From positions 124,001-188,000 of the forward strand of contig JANFAH010000064.1 of NCBI GenBank assembly GCA_024663395.1: a stretch of DNA of 64,000 nt, written 5' to 3'. Both the position numbers and the translations under genes were made by a program. How positions within the stretch are numbered: position 1 is the stretch's first letter; every line of letters starts with the position of its first letter. The notes under the pieces are model-generated. The model did no database searches. It was not told where the DNA came from and worked only from the letters and a program-made list of their open reading frames with translations. This document shows, in pieces, positions 13,029 through 23,900 of the stretch. The DNA is from Pisolithus tinctorius. Its lineage: Eukaryota > Basidiomycota > Agaricomycetes > Boletales > Pisolithaceae.

Positions 13029-14692
13029 TTACGATAGCAACGAGGGTGTCAAACAGTACGGCGAGATTCCTCCGGAACGGACGCGGGCAACAGGAGAAAG
13101 AGCATTTAAAAGAGACGTCTGAGGGGGGAGACTTGCACGAGGTATGCATTGCCCGGGGGCACGGGTATAAGTTGGCAACTGGCTGTCAACATGGTAGGCG
13201 GCCAGCGGTGTTTTTTCCATTCGACCAGAACATTTTTTGAACCCACTGAGCTCCGCCGAGGGCATGTTCTCGCGCTGGCTTCTATCGAGATCGTAACAGA
13301 TGACAGCAACCACCTCATCGTTAACGAAGAATTTTTGCACGATGCAAGTCGGGAAAGCTGTGAACACGTGTTGAACATGAGGGTACAGCATATGAACGGC
13401 TAGAAGTGATAATTACTCACTGGAGTCGAGCCACCGACTGCGACTTAACGCTGAGTCTGGCAAAAGCAGTGTGGAAGTCTCCAATAGACCGTGCCCGGTG
13501 GGTTCCACCGTGACCACAGAGCAGAAGCCGATCTCCTGAGAGACGCACTGGTTTCGGACGAGAACAGAAGTGGAGCATCTAAAAGTGGAAGAAGGCTGCG
13601 TGGTGCATGTGATAGATCCTTGGAAACCGTGCAGTCCCGGAGAGCATGGCGAATCGATGGGTGGGAGATGAAGTCTGATACATAATGCGACCGCCGACAT
13701 AGATAGTTGTGTGGACGGGTGCAGTGGTACGGTGTAGGACTGCATGCCCTCTGCCCATAGAGACAGTCGCACAAGTTTCGTCGAGGTACCCGGGTCGACA
13801 TGGAGTTGGGAGGACTGAGAATGTACAAGTGGAGGGTCGACTAAGCTCGGTTGTTGCAATGTGCCCGGTGCGATCTGTGGTGCACTGCCAAGTGTGTCGC
13901 CTATGACGCTGTAAATATCTGTCCGAGATGATTGTACAGTTGGAAGCGCTAGAATATCTGGGGTCCAGGACGTTGCAAGGGGCGACAAACGTCGAGACTC
14001 TGCTCGAGAGAACTCCGGCGGTGAGAACGATCTCAGACAGCCGTTGTCATCAGCTGTGGGTACGCGCGTGCTGAGGTGTGGCATGGTGAGTTCCGTTGCG
14101 GAACACACCGAAGAACCAGAGCTAGAGTAGATGGAGCGGGCGGCGCAACCCGATCGATCAGAAGCTGGTGAGTGTTCATCGTAGGAGGTGGAGGTGAGTA
14201 GCTGAGGGTCAGACTGGTCCTCGGCCTTGATATTGGTCTCAAGGAAAAGCTCGTCCCCTCCGGCGACCAATCTATACTCTAGCGAGTGTATGTTGGCAAA
14301 TCGAAGAAACAAAAGTCAAAAACGGGACATACCTGGTTCTCCTTTCCACATATTTCGCAAGACCTGGATGTGGCTGGCGACCTGCTTTTTGGAGCGCTCC
14401 ACGCCGTGTCTCTGGAGGTAATCGACCAGAAACTGGTTCCTCCAGCGACTCCGGCCACGAGAAAAGGTCGCCCACGGTGACTCCCAATATTCACGGAGGC
14501 CTGCAGAAAGTGTGAGCGAGAACAAGTCATTTGATTCGTTTGCACGGCACCTTGGACGAATACTCGCTCAATGTCTTCTGGCCATACCTCGCTGGACCCG
14601 TCCTTCAAGAGCTTCCTGTGCTTGCGCTGTGGAGTGAGACTCTTTGCTGGGAGATCGGGTTCGTAGGTAGCAGACATCCTGCTGGACCTCAT
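13029..14692 (-). CDS. TEA/ATTS-domain transcription factor (AbaA/Tec1/TEF-1 family)
   Basis: DNA-binding developmental regulator of the family of Aspergillus AbaA and yeast Tec1. Exons by eye are 14692-14551, 14500-14333, 14278-13421 and 13357-13029. They total 1497 nt, exactly 499 codons (498 aa). The TEA domain lies at residues about 25-110: RKLLKDGSSEVWPEDIERVF, then LREYWESPW, then RNQFLVDYLQ, then the recognition helix RSKKQVASHIQVLRNMWKG. It is followed by EYRLVAGGDELFLE and a long Ser/Pro-rich low-complexity middle. The last exon (FPTCIVQKFFVNDEVVAVI) looks like the conserved C-terminal co-factor region of fungal TEA proteins. A TATA-like box lies 57 bp upstream of the ATG. The in-frame ATG at 14677 is an alternative start. 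Confidence 0.9.
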
Positions 14693-15476
14693 GGTGGGAA
14701 GGAGAAGAAAAGGGGGCGACGGGGAGACATGGACACAAAAGCGAGGGGCTTATATAACTTTGGGCCGTACCAGTGAGGAGGAGTGAATGACTACACGTTC
14801 GAACAAACAGAGCATAGTTGGCAGACGAAGCAGGCTATATTGATCCGGTTTGGCATGTGGGACCCGTTCTTTCGGAACACCTAATTGAAAAAAGGCCCTG
14901 GCACAGATAACGATCGAGGAGTCGAGTATCTCCAAATGGATCTAACCGAGCCGAAATGGAAATTTTAGACCACGCCAACGGAGTCAGAGGCTGGGAATCA
15001 AAACCCTCAGATCTGCGTGTCGATAGAGAAAGACAATAAGCACCCCTCACCATAATCGCGCAGTCTCTGGTTTTGGGGGATGGCAACCCGCAACCAACAG
15101 CTTAGGACCTTGTCCAGAACGCACCACGTCGGAAATGCATGCTGTGCCCCTCCCCCCTCGTCCTTTCGGGGTGGTAGTCCATTTGTCCGGCTGGCTTTCC
15201 TTTCACCATTCCTAATTTGCCACTTCCACATGGGACTACTAATCTCCCCAAGGTGTGCGATCCGGATCCCGGTCATCAACAGAAAATTTGCGTTAGCACA
15301 GCGTCACACTCACAGCCCAGTCAAGGGATTGAAGTGAAGCAAAAAAGCTTGCAGTGCCCTCCTGCTGCGCCGGTCTGCCCGACCTGCCGGTTGCGACGGA
15401 GGATCAAAATTAAAACCCCGCTGTTGGAGCCGGCATTCCACACGCTGATAGCCATAATCGACTACCGCGTACCGAG
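14693..15476. promoter_or_regulatory. Divergent promoter region between TEA factor and VPS23
   Basis: About 780 bp between two divergently transcribed start codons, so both promoters must lie here. The TEA-side TATA box is described separately. No TATA box is clear on the VPS23 side, which fits a housekeeping gene. A C-rich run (about 15148-15157) and short open frames without resemblance to known proteins are the only other content. Confidence 0.5.
14749..14756 (-). promoter_or_regulatory. TATA box of the TEA gene
   Basis: TATATAAG on the minus strand, 57 bp upstream of the TEA start codon, at a sensible distance for a transcription start about 30 bp downstream of it. Inferred from sequence and position only. 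Confidence 0.5.
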
Positions 15477-17329
15477 ATGATGTCGATGAGTACAGAATCG
15501 CTAACTCAACGTTGGCTCCGGCAAAACGTCAGTTCTTATCCGCACGGGGATCGTGTCTTTGTGGACGTGGATGCTGCGATTACCCGCTTCAATGCTTTGC
15601 GGCCGAAAACCGAGGTTTACAGTTGAGTGAGTCAGCCCATCGCTATCGCCCTGCTTCACGCCCCACTTGCAGCGTATGATGACGGTCGCACACAATTACT
15701 TCTCTGCGTGCACGGTTTGCTCCCAATACATTATCGCGGTTCTATCTACAACATTCCCATCGCTGTCTGGATCACAAGGGACTACCCCCGTGCTCCTCCG
15801 ATTGTTTATGTTGTGCCCACTCAAGACATGCTCGTCAGGCCTAGTAAATACGTCGATGTCAGCGGTCGCTGTAACATCGAGTACTCCCAGTCATGGGAAC
15901 GCAAGGGCGAGGTGTGTATACTTAATTTAAGCGCTGCGGCCCTCCGATCCACCTCACAAAGGCTTGCAATCTATCGGCATTACTTGAAGCCCTGCAAGAC
16001 CTCTTCTCTCATGCTCCACCTCTCTACGCTAAACCCAAGCTCAAGTTGCCTAGTCCTCGCCCAACTTCGCCCGTTCCATCTTCCCCTTCCTCGGCGCCTC
16101 GTCCCTCGTCATATTCCCCATCCCCATTACCTGCCCGAGATGTTGCTCGCCCTCCATTACCACCGAAACCAGTTTCATCTCCCGTACCCGCGATAACGCC
16201 GAACCCGTCCACTTATGCGGTATGTTACTTCTTCTCCCACCCACATACCTGACGCTACGCTTTCCTGCCAGTCGGACTCCTCCCATGGACCACCCCCGCT
16301 CCCTCCTCTGCCGCCTCGCGCCGACATCCAACCACCTCAATATCAGCACCCTTTGATGCACATTTCCACGAGCATCAATATACGCGAAGAACACACTGCA
16401 CAACCACCCGCGGTACTGGTGACAGATCGGTCTGCGAGCACTAGTGATAATTACCGAGGACCTCCTGAGGCTATGCCAGTGCAATCTGCATTGGCTCACG
16501 TTCGGCCTCCTGTCGTAACTCAATACCCGTCACATACTTCTCCGCGTCCTCCACAGCAGTGGACCCCGCCCGCGGTCTCCCCCGTGTCCAAGGGTTCACC
16601 TCCAAATCTGATAGATGAAGAGCTTGTGCAATCATCTGTACCACAGCCACCTGCGGATTCTGCACCGCCACGCCCCCCGAACCCGGAGTTGCTCCAACTT
16701 CACGCCCGAGTCCGTGACAAAATTCAGTCGGAGTTCAATTCTCTGTCGCAAGCCATGCATCTGGATGCCGAGCGTCTTCGTGCCCAGCAAACGGATCTTC
16801 TTGCCGGAGAGCCCGCGATCCGCGACGAGATGGCTCGCCTTGAAGCGGTAGGAGCCGTGTGCCGTCATGTGTCATCCCGTGTCCGCAGCGCTCTGGAACA
16901 AGGAGAGCGGACCTTGGCTGAGTTGCGACGGAAGGGTGACCCGGAAGTGGACGAATTGGTATGTTCGACGAGCATTGTCCACAACCAGTAAGCCTTGTCT
17001 CCTTCGAACCAATCGGTGGCATTTGGTCAGCGTCTCATTTGCTCTTCTTTTTGTTTTCACTAGGCTTATTAATCTGGTGGCGGATGATAACGCGATCGAG
17101 GACACCATGTATCACCTCCATAGAGCCTTGAACGGGGGGCGCATGGATCTAGAGCGGTTTTTGAGGGTACGATTGAAAATTTGGTAGGCATGGATCACAT
17201 GGTACCATATTAATGCTGTCTGTCACTCAGACCATCCGCGTGCTCGCCGAAGAACAATTTATGAAACGAGCGCTTATCGAGAAGATCCAGCAGGGAATCC
17301 CGATGGAGGGAACCCTACCATACAGCTAG
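15477..17329 (+). CDS. VPS23: ESCRT-I subunit Vps23/TSG101 (UEV domain protein)
   Basis: Binds ubiquitinated cargo and recruits ESCRT-I to endosomes for multivesicular body sorting; in fungi also part of pH signalling. Exons by eye: 15477-15621, 15673-15911, 15962-16219, 16272-16987, 17064-17166 and 17231-17329. The sum is 1560 nt, giving 519 aa with a perfect frame. The UEV domain covers residues 1-150: TYDDGRTQLLLCVHG, YNIPIAVWI and YPRAPPIVYVVPT are the ubiquitin-binding E2-like core. A Pro/Ser-rich stretch follows, then a coiled coil (about 360-440). The steadiness box at the C-terminus reads DDNAIEDTMYHLHRALNGG. The first of three near-start ATGs was used. The donor at 16988 (CA|GTAAGC) was preferred over one at 16959, because only the former keeps the frame into the steadiness box. 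Confidence 0.93.
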
Positions 17330-17828
17330 TGACTAGGAAACCAAGCAAGTGACCAAGACATCGGCGCAGAATATTTGTGGCCACGCCCTCGATAACATAC
17401 TTTCCTTATGTATCTTGTTCTGGACCACGCTATTTGAGCATGTGCACGTTTCACACAACATGATTTACGCGGTCCCAAAGTCTTTGTCTTTTCGATTGGG
17501 TGCATTCGGGGGAGGGACTTTTGTGATTGGGTGATCCACACATGTGCTGTTCCTGGGCCCATGCCCCAGCTCCTGACAGTGGCAGACCAACACGCAGCGC
17601 CTCATGGCGTTTCTGTAACACCGGACCCATCCATATGCCGAATAAAGAAGGACCCATAAGAACGACTCGATGTAGTCTTAACTTCATTAGTGATCGCTAA
17701 GCACAAGAACTATGATAGTACATGAATGTACACAAACCGGCCCAGCGTAATGAAGTTGATACGACCCACAAGCTTGGTTAAGTCAGCCGCTTTCTGAAAA
17801 AAGGCCGATATCTACACGTCTCAGGAGG
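17330..17828. other. Convergent intergenic region VPS23 / HEH1
   Basis: 500 bp between two stop codons of convergent genes, so it holds only 3' UTRs and terminators. No coding signal or repeat was seen. Confidence 0.5.
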
Positions 17829-20469
17829 TCATGAGATTGGTTCGTCACCCTTTTCTACTTCAGTTCGTACCCTCTTCCGTTGTTCTGGTCCCCTTCCCGC
17901 GGTCCCCACCCATCTCCAAACTCGGAGCTCGTCACCCCCCTGCACTTCTTCTAGGTTGGCCCTGACGTTTGCGTTGCCCTCGACAACGTGTTCCACCTGG
18001 TCCCAAAGCCTCCTACGAGCGGAAATTGAGTGCTCCCCTTGTAAAATGAGGTCACGTAGTTGTACAGATGACAGATACGCTTGCGGTGCCGTCACCGGAT
18101 CCGCATGGTGGGCAAGCTCTTGGTTACGCAATGTATCCAAAGTAATTCGAACTAATTCTGCAACACGTTTGGCCTCGATTTGTCGTTGGGCGCGGGACCG
18201 CCTGAGGAGATAAAGCGCACAATAAGCCACAAAGCACGCTGAAAGGGGTTTTCATTGTTGATACTTAAGGTTGAGCACATCAACCTTACCGAAAAAAGTT
18301 CCGCGCCATCGTAACCACAGTTCCCGGAACTTCACAGTGATTTGGCAGGTAAGGGTCATATTAGCCATTTTGTGCGCCAAATAGCGGCTACCGCTGTGAA
18401 AAGGAACATTTGAGCGCACTTGATCTCGATCAAATGTGGTAAATCGATTGTAACTGACGACATGTCCTGTCCGAAGATGACGCTACCCCACTCTGCCAGT
18501 TGCTGAATAGCCTCATTGAAAGTGTCATCGAAGGTTTCCAAGAGATGTGGCTAGCGAATGGAAGTAAAACCTTTGTGAAAGTACAATGGGACCTGCTGAC
18601 TCACCGCTGTCTTCTGTTTCATAACTTCTCGCAACACCTCTATCTCTAAACCCCACTTTCTGGCTTCACCTCCTTCGGTATCAGCCAGGTCCTTTAGATC
18701 GCCGGCACATACGTGTCTACCACGTTCCTGACCAAGAAGCGCCTCAATCGCCTTACCCAAGGCCCCAATATTCCTTTTTCGCTTCGGATCTTCAATGCAA
18801 GACGGTGGGAAGGCTACAGGTCCTAAACCAGGCAATCCATCAGCCAGTTTGGAAATGAAGTTCCAGGCCTTTTGAACAACAGGTGGAGGAGCGGCACCGA
18901 AAGGTGAAAGCAACGCAAGGATAGGGTGCGGACGCAGTATGTGCCCAGAATTGCAGGTTACTGTGTGCTGAGTGCACGTTGCGTATTCTGGACAAGGAGC
19001 ACACGCCGAGGGATGTGGCAAGGGAATGAGAGCAAGCGGAGAGCTCGGTGTTCCGTCTTCACGGCTGATGCCATCAATAAGGGCCGAAAGGAAATTAGAA
19101 ATCGTGGTATTCCACTGTTCATTGGCTGAGCTCGCAGACAGGCGCGCCTGGAACTCCCCTAGAGCGCGATTCGTATTCGAGCCGGTATCGCAATATCCAA
19201 TAGCCATTGATTCGTTCTTGAATTTAATGACGACGGTGAAGCCAATAACCAGACAAATCAGGTAGAACAGCGTCAATAAGTAAGATCGCGATTTCGGCCT
19301 AGGAACTGATAATTGCAAATGATCTGCTGGACCGGCCTCCTGGGAAACGGTGGTAAATTTATTGTCGAAGTCCGAAATTTCATCTCTGGCCGGGGTGAAA
19401 TCTGCCCCGCTGGCGGCTCGATCGTGTATGAAAGACTCATCAAGAGATGTGTGATTGTCTGGCACAAACCCATGATCCGCGGAAGGACGGTTGACCAGAG
19501 TTTCATGAGGTGGAGAAGGCAACTGCGGCTGAGGAACACCGGGTGGAAATGGTGGCGCAAATTTCGATGGAGACGGTGAGTGTGGTAAATGTTTAGGTGG
19601 CATGGGCTTGGAGGGAGAAGATGGCGGCGACAGTCGTGGCGGGGCAGACATTGAATGCCGCGATTTCCTACGAACACTTTTGCGGGGATTCTTGTTAGCA
19701 CGATCGGGTCTTACAGGGGAAGAAGATTCTGCGCCGGATTGAAATATGTTATTGTCTTCCCACCCGCTGTCGTCTACACCGGGGCTAGCGTCCTGCTGAC
19801 CATGTCGAAACTCGGAAGGCAAGAAGAGCTCAGGGAAACTCACCTCATCATCCCTATGCAATGTCCTCACGGGCATCTCTTCGTCTGGTTCACTTTCTTC
19901 CGCTAGTGCGGGTTGCATGGCACGCGCCTTGCCTTTCGAAACGTTTCTAAGGATAGGCTGGGCAGAACGACGGCGCTTAACCTACAGCGTGAAGCATGAA
20001 GGTTCACTTAGGGGCAACCACAAGATATGTGAACGTACTGGTTCAGATGGTTGGATCGGGTTAGCGTCTTCCGAGCGGCGAGAAAGCCTCCTAGAAGACC
20101 GCCTGGTGGAGGTTCCCTAACAAAAAGGGTTGTATGAGCCGGTGTACTAGAGTCATTTTGAATCCTGTTGACAACTACCTTTCCATTAATTGGTTCACCA
20201 GTAACACCATCGGTTATTCCATCATCGCTAGCGATGCTGTTCTCCCTTTTCAGCCTTTCCTTGCGGAATTTTGTAGCCTTCGGCCTTATTTCATCCAGGA
20301 AAAGTTGGACAAGTTTGGGCTTCGTGTATGGTGTCGGAAAACGAACGCTGTGGTAACCGAGGATCCCAAGCAGCTGCGGAACTGTAAGAGTAGCAGGGTC
20401 GAAATCGGCATCGAGGTAATCTCCCTGGCTGATGATTTGGGCCGCCGTCAAAGACCTCAAGGCCGACAT
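17829..20469 (-). CDS. HEH1: Inner nuclear membrane protein, HeH/LEM and MSC domains (Heh1/Src1/Man1 family)
   Basis: Nuclear-envelope anchor involved in chromatin tethering, nuclear pore quality control and ESCRT-III recruitment in related fungi. The N-terminal helix-extension-helix fold is clear: YLDADFDPATLTVPQLLGIL then TKPKLVQLFLDEIRPK (residues about 18-62). A basic segment VKRRRSAQP follows, resembling a nuclear localisation signal, then a long acidic/Pro-rich linker. A first membrane segment reads SYLLTLFYLICLVIGFTVVI (about 19270-19210). The lumenal MSC region has the Cys pairs CAPCPEYATC and CNSGHILRPHP. A second membrane segment is near 18230 (FVAYCALYLL). The winged-helix tail ends with LRDLIL, then VEHVVEGNANVRANLEEV. 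Several short introns occur (near 20010, 18600-18550, 18400 and 18290-18240). The Helitron remnant ends only about 230 bp upstream of the start codon. Confidence 0.9.
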
Positions 20470-20700
20470 TGTCTCCAGAAGATCGGTGTCTACAGCAAGT
20501 GCTAGTGAGCACCCGCCGCCACACGCAATTCGGGCGTGCGCCGCGTGCCACACACTCAGGATCACGTGCCATTCCCCATCGTCACCACCGCACAACCCCA
20601 CCGCATCGACCTCCTTACTTCCTTGCCCTCCACAAGGGGCAGCACCCCTGAACCCCTCATCGCCCCGGCAACGACCATCTAATCCCCAATTACTCTACAA
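20470..20700. promoter_or_regulatory. Short HEH1 upstream region abutting the Helitron
   Basis: Only about 230 bp separate the HEH1 start codon from the hairpin taken as the 3' end of the Helitron. This stretch must hold what remains of the proximal HEH1 promoter. It is C-rich on the plus strand, with no TATA box visible. Confidence 0.4.
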
Positions 20701-20726
20701 GTGACATCACCTTGTTTACAAGGTCA
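20701..20726 (-). repeat. Palindrome/hairpin near the Helitron 3' terminus
   Basis: Inverted repeat ACCTTG-ttta-CAAGGT flanked by partly pairing GTG/CAC, lying at the 3' side of the RepHel remnant. Helitrons carry a short hairpin just before their 3' CTRR end. I could not find a clean CTRR next to it (the minus strand continues CACTTGTAG), so the exact terminus is not fixed. Confidence 0.45.
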
Positions 20727-20916
20727 CTGCACCCCGATAATTGAGATGCTTTTTTCGACATCCGTGCATATGCCCCAACAACAACTCCGCGCGGCAAATC
20801 CCACCAGCCACATAACCTCGCCTCGATGACTGCAAGGTATGCCGACGGCCGATGACGGACATTATGTATCATAGTAGTGTAGTGTATGGTGCACAACGTC
20901 ATGTCAGTGCATGTAA

Positions 20917-23900
20917 TCATTTGTATACACCTCCTGACCCTTTCGTCATTTGCCACCACAGCTTCGTGCTTTCATCCATTTTATCCAAACACTTGTCTTC
21001 ATTCCGTAGATATTCACTGGGATGTTGTGTGAAGAGCCGCACATCGAAGTCTCTTAAAAGCTGAGTCGTGTCACGCCCCCAGCTCCTTGACAAAGCAATG
21101 TATGCATTGAATGGAGTCAATTGACCACTAGGTGGCATGCCAATGTCTATGATGCAGTGCTCCAGTGTTTGTGCCTGTGTGTGGTAGTCTGTGAATGCAT
21201 ATGCAGCTGTTATAGGCAATTGCACATGGCTTATTGTGGTCCACTTGCCACCTGCAGATGAAACCGAGAACGTTCTACAGATAGGTGTCACTGGCAGCAC
21301 ACCAGTGGGGAGACCAGGCAGAGCATTCACTTTCATGCGGTTCATCTCCATGAGCACATAAACTGGTGGGTATTCCAGCTGAATGACATTATTTGCTGAT
21401 CTCTTCAGACTTTCCCTTGAGTCCAGCACAATATTGATGACACAGCCTTGTGCACCATTGGTGATGTCAAGATCAGTGGTGACGTTGAATGTTACCATCA
21501 CATGCATGCCAATTGCAAGCACCACCTTGTCCAACAACCCTCCCCATTGCTGGCGATTGCATCCACGACCACTCTTTGGATTAGCAGCCACTGCAAATTT
21601 CTCGGGCAAGGTGAGTGCACGACCACCAACGGAGTCCTGAGCTGGACAGCTGATAAGCAATATATTCTCCATATTCGCCTGTTCGTAAGCAGTCATTGAA
21701 TTCCACTGCATATGCACAGCATGACGCGGAGTCACCAACACCACATCTTTCCAAGGTGATGAATGGAAGTCGGTAGGTGGACATGTAGCATTGTCCAACA
21801 CCAGTCCCCAAAGCATGTTGATGTGATGTTTGCTGCAGCTGCCATTCCGAATGTGCTGCAACAGATCGAGCCACCTGGGATCAGTCACTCTCACCTGTGT
21901 CTTGAGCCGTACCACAACATCGAACTGTTCGTAAATGTGGCGACCCAGAAGTTCATCCTCGGTATCTCTTTCCATGTTGCAAGGCCAGAATAAAGGCGCT
22001 GATGCTTTTGTAGCCACCAGAAGGAATTGATGAAAATCACCAACAAGGATTATGTTGAGGCCACCAAATGGAAGGACCGATGAGTTGTCATCGGCTCCAG
22101 TGTGTGCCCGGGAAATGATGTTGGAGAGTTTGGCCAAGAATGGTCGAGAGACCATGGACATCTCTCATCAATAATAAGATAGTGTTTGTCATGCCAGTAT
22201 TCCTCCAGCGTTTTCACTGTCTGCACTGATTGTCTTCCTCCATTCAGAGGTATCATGCCTGAGACACTGATGTTAGTCATCGGTGATGACGTATATGAGA
22301 TCACCATCTCTGGTGAGTGTCGGTACCTATGTTATGTAAAGTCTTGCCATCGATGACTGATGCTGCAATGCCTGTGTATGCAGCCTTGACGAGCATACCT
22401 CCAATACCAAGGCAAAGGAAATTATCTGTGATCATCTGAATTGTCTTTGACTTTCCAACACCTCCTTCACCTGGTATGATCATGTGCAGTTGATCAGGAC
22501 ACCTCCTGGACACAAACTGCTGTAAGTGCCATTCAATGATATCATAGGCGTGCCACTGATCCTCCAATAAGTCATCCACATTACTAGGTTCGAGAGTGTG
22601 ATCATCAGTTGCCAATTGTGCAAGCATGTACATGCCACCTGCATTGTCGATTGTGAGGGCATCATTACCCATCACACCGCCATGGTCCATTTTGTCATCC
22701 GTCATCTGCGAATTGACCCTTTGGCAGTTCTCTGCACTCTCAACCATGGCTCACATGGCCATCTTCCACTGTTCAAGTTGAAGGTGCTTGTCTCCTATTG
22801 TGAGGCGGTAACAATATGACTCTGCTGACTGTGTTGTGCCTTTAGCACTGAAGATTCCACACTGCTGTGCTATGGCAATAGCTTCTTTAGCATGTGCCTG
22901 TTCTCAAGGAGATAGTTGGTTGCATTTGAACGTCGTCAGATCCACCTCCGACAGAGTTGCTGTCCAGTCATCAGACCCCATCATGTGCTCGGATGCATCC
23001 TTGAGAGGCTCTGCCATTTGACGATCTCGTACAGGGGGTGTGTGTTGTGGCATCTCGCCCTCAACTGTTGCCTTCTCACATGCAGTTTTCAAATCATAGT
23101 AGTATTGCAAACCAGCCAAGACATGCCTCACCCATGGAGTAGTTGACACCTCCATGTGATCAAAGGTGGCTGACCATTCCTCGCCATCACTCTTCAAATC
23201 CCATGCTGATTGCCATGGCTTCAACAAGGCCAAGGTACAAGCACAGTAAAAATCATATGTCCTGCTGTCATCCTGACATGGCAGCCACAGCCCAAGAATT
23301 TGTGGCAGTGTATTATGTCCTTTGGCCCAGCAAACTCATTGATGTGTTTTGGCTTTTGGGTGCTCGTCTTGGTATGTAGAGCGCATGTGTGGCGGTCATC
23401 CCCTCGTGGCTGATGTTCGAGCTGTCACCTTGGCATCAGGTGTGTATTGTTCCTCCCACATATCACAGACAAATGACAAAAGCAACAGATCCTCCAATTC
23501 CTGGCTGTGCTGTAGATAGTCCTGCATTTGTGTGCAGGTGTACAACTCCCCTCTTCGACTGCAAAGTAATGTAATGATGTCATTATTGTCATCACTGTCG
23601 GTGTGTTCGATCTCTTGACTCACGGAATGGTAGGCATACCTGACCATTAACGTAGTGGGTCAACGCTGCTGCTCATGCCAACCCCACAAACAAAATCCTC
23701 ACCTCTCTGTCGCATGGCCACACAATTCGGGAAACATCTGTTTCACCGTACTAAATAACGGGCCTGTGTACAATGGCGTGTAATTGTGGGATGTGAATGT
23801 ATCACCATATCCCATCAGGTAAGACATTACTTGTGGACCTGATAGTTCTGCTTCCTGGTTGATGATGTTGATACACCGATATAGCAACAGGTGGTTCCGT

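Noticed and set aside
16050..16523. Minus-strand frame over VPS23
   Set aside because: Shadow of the proline-rich part of VPS23, no domain.
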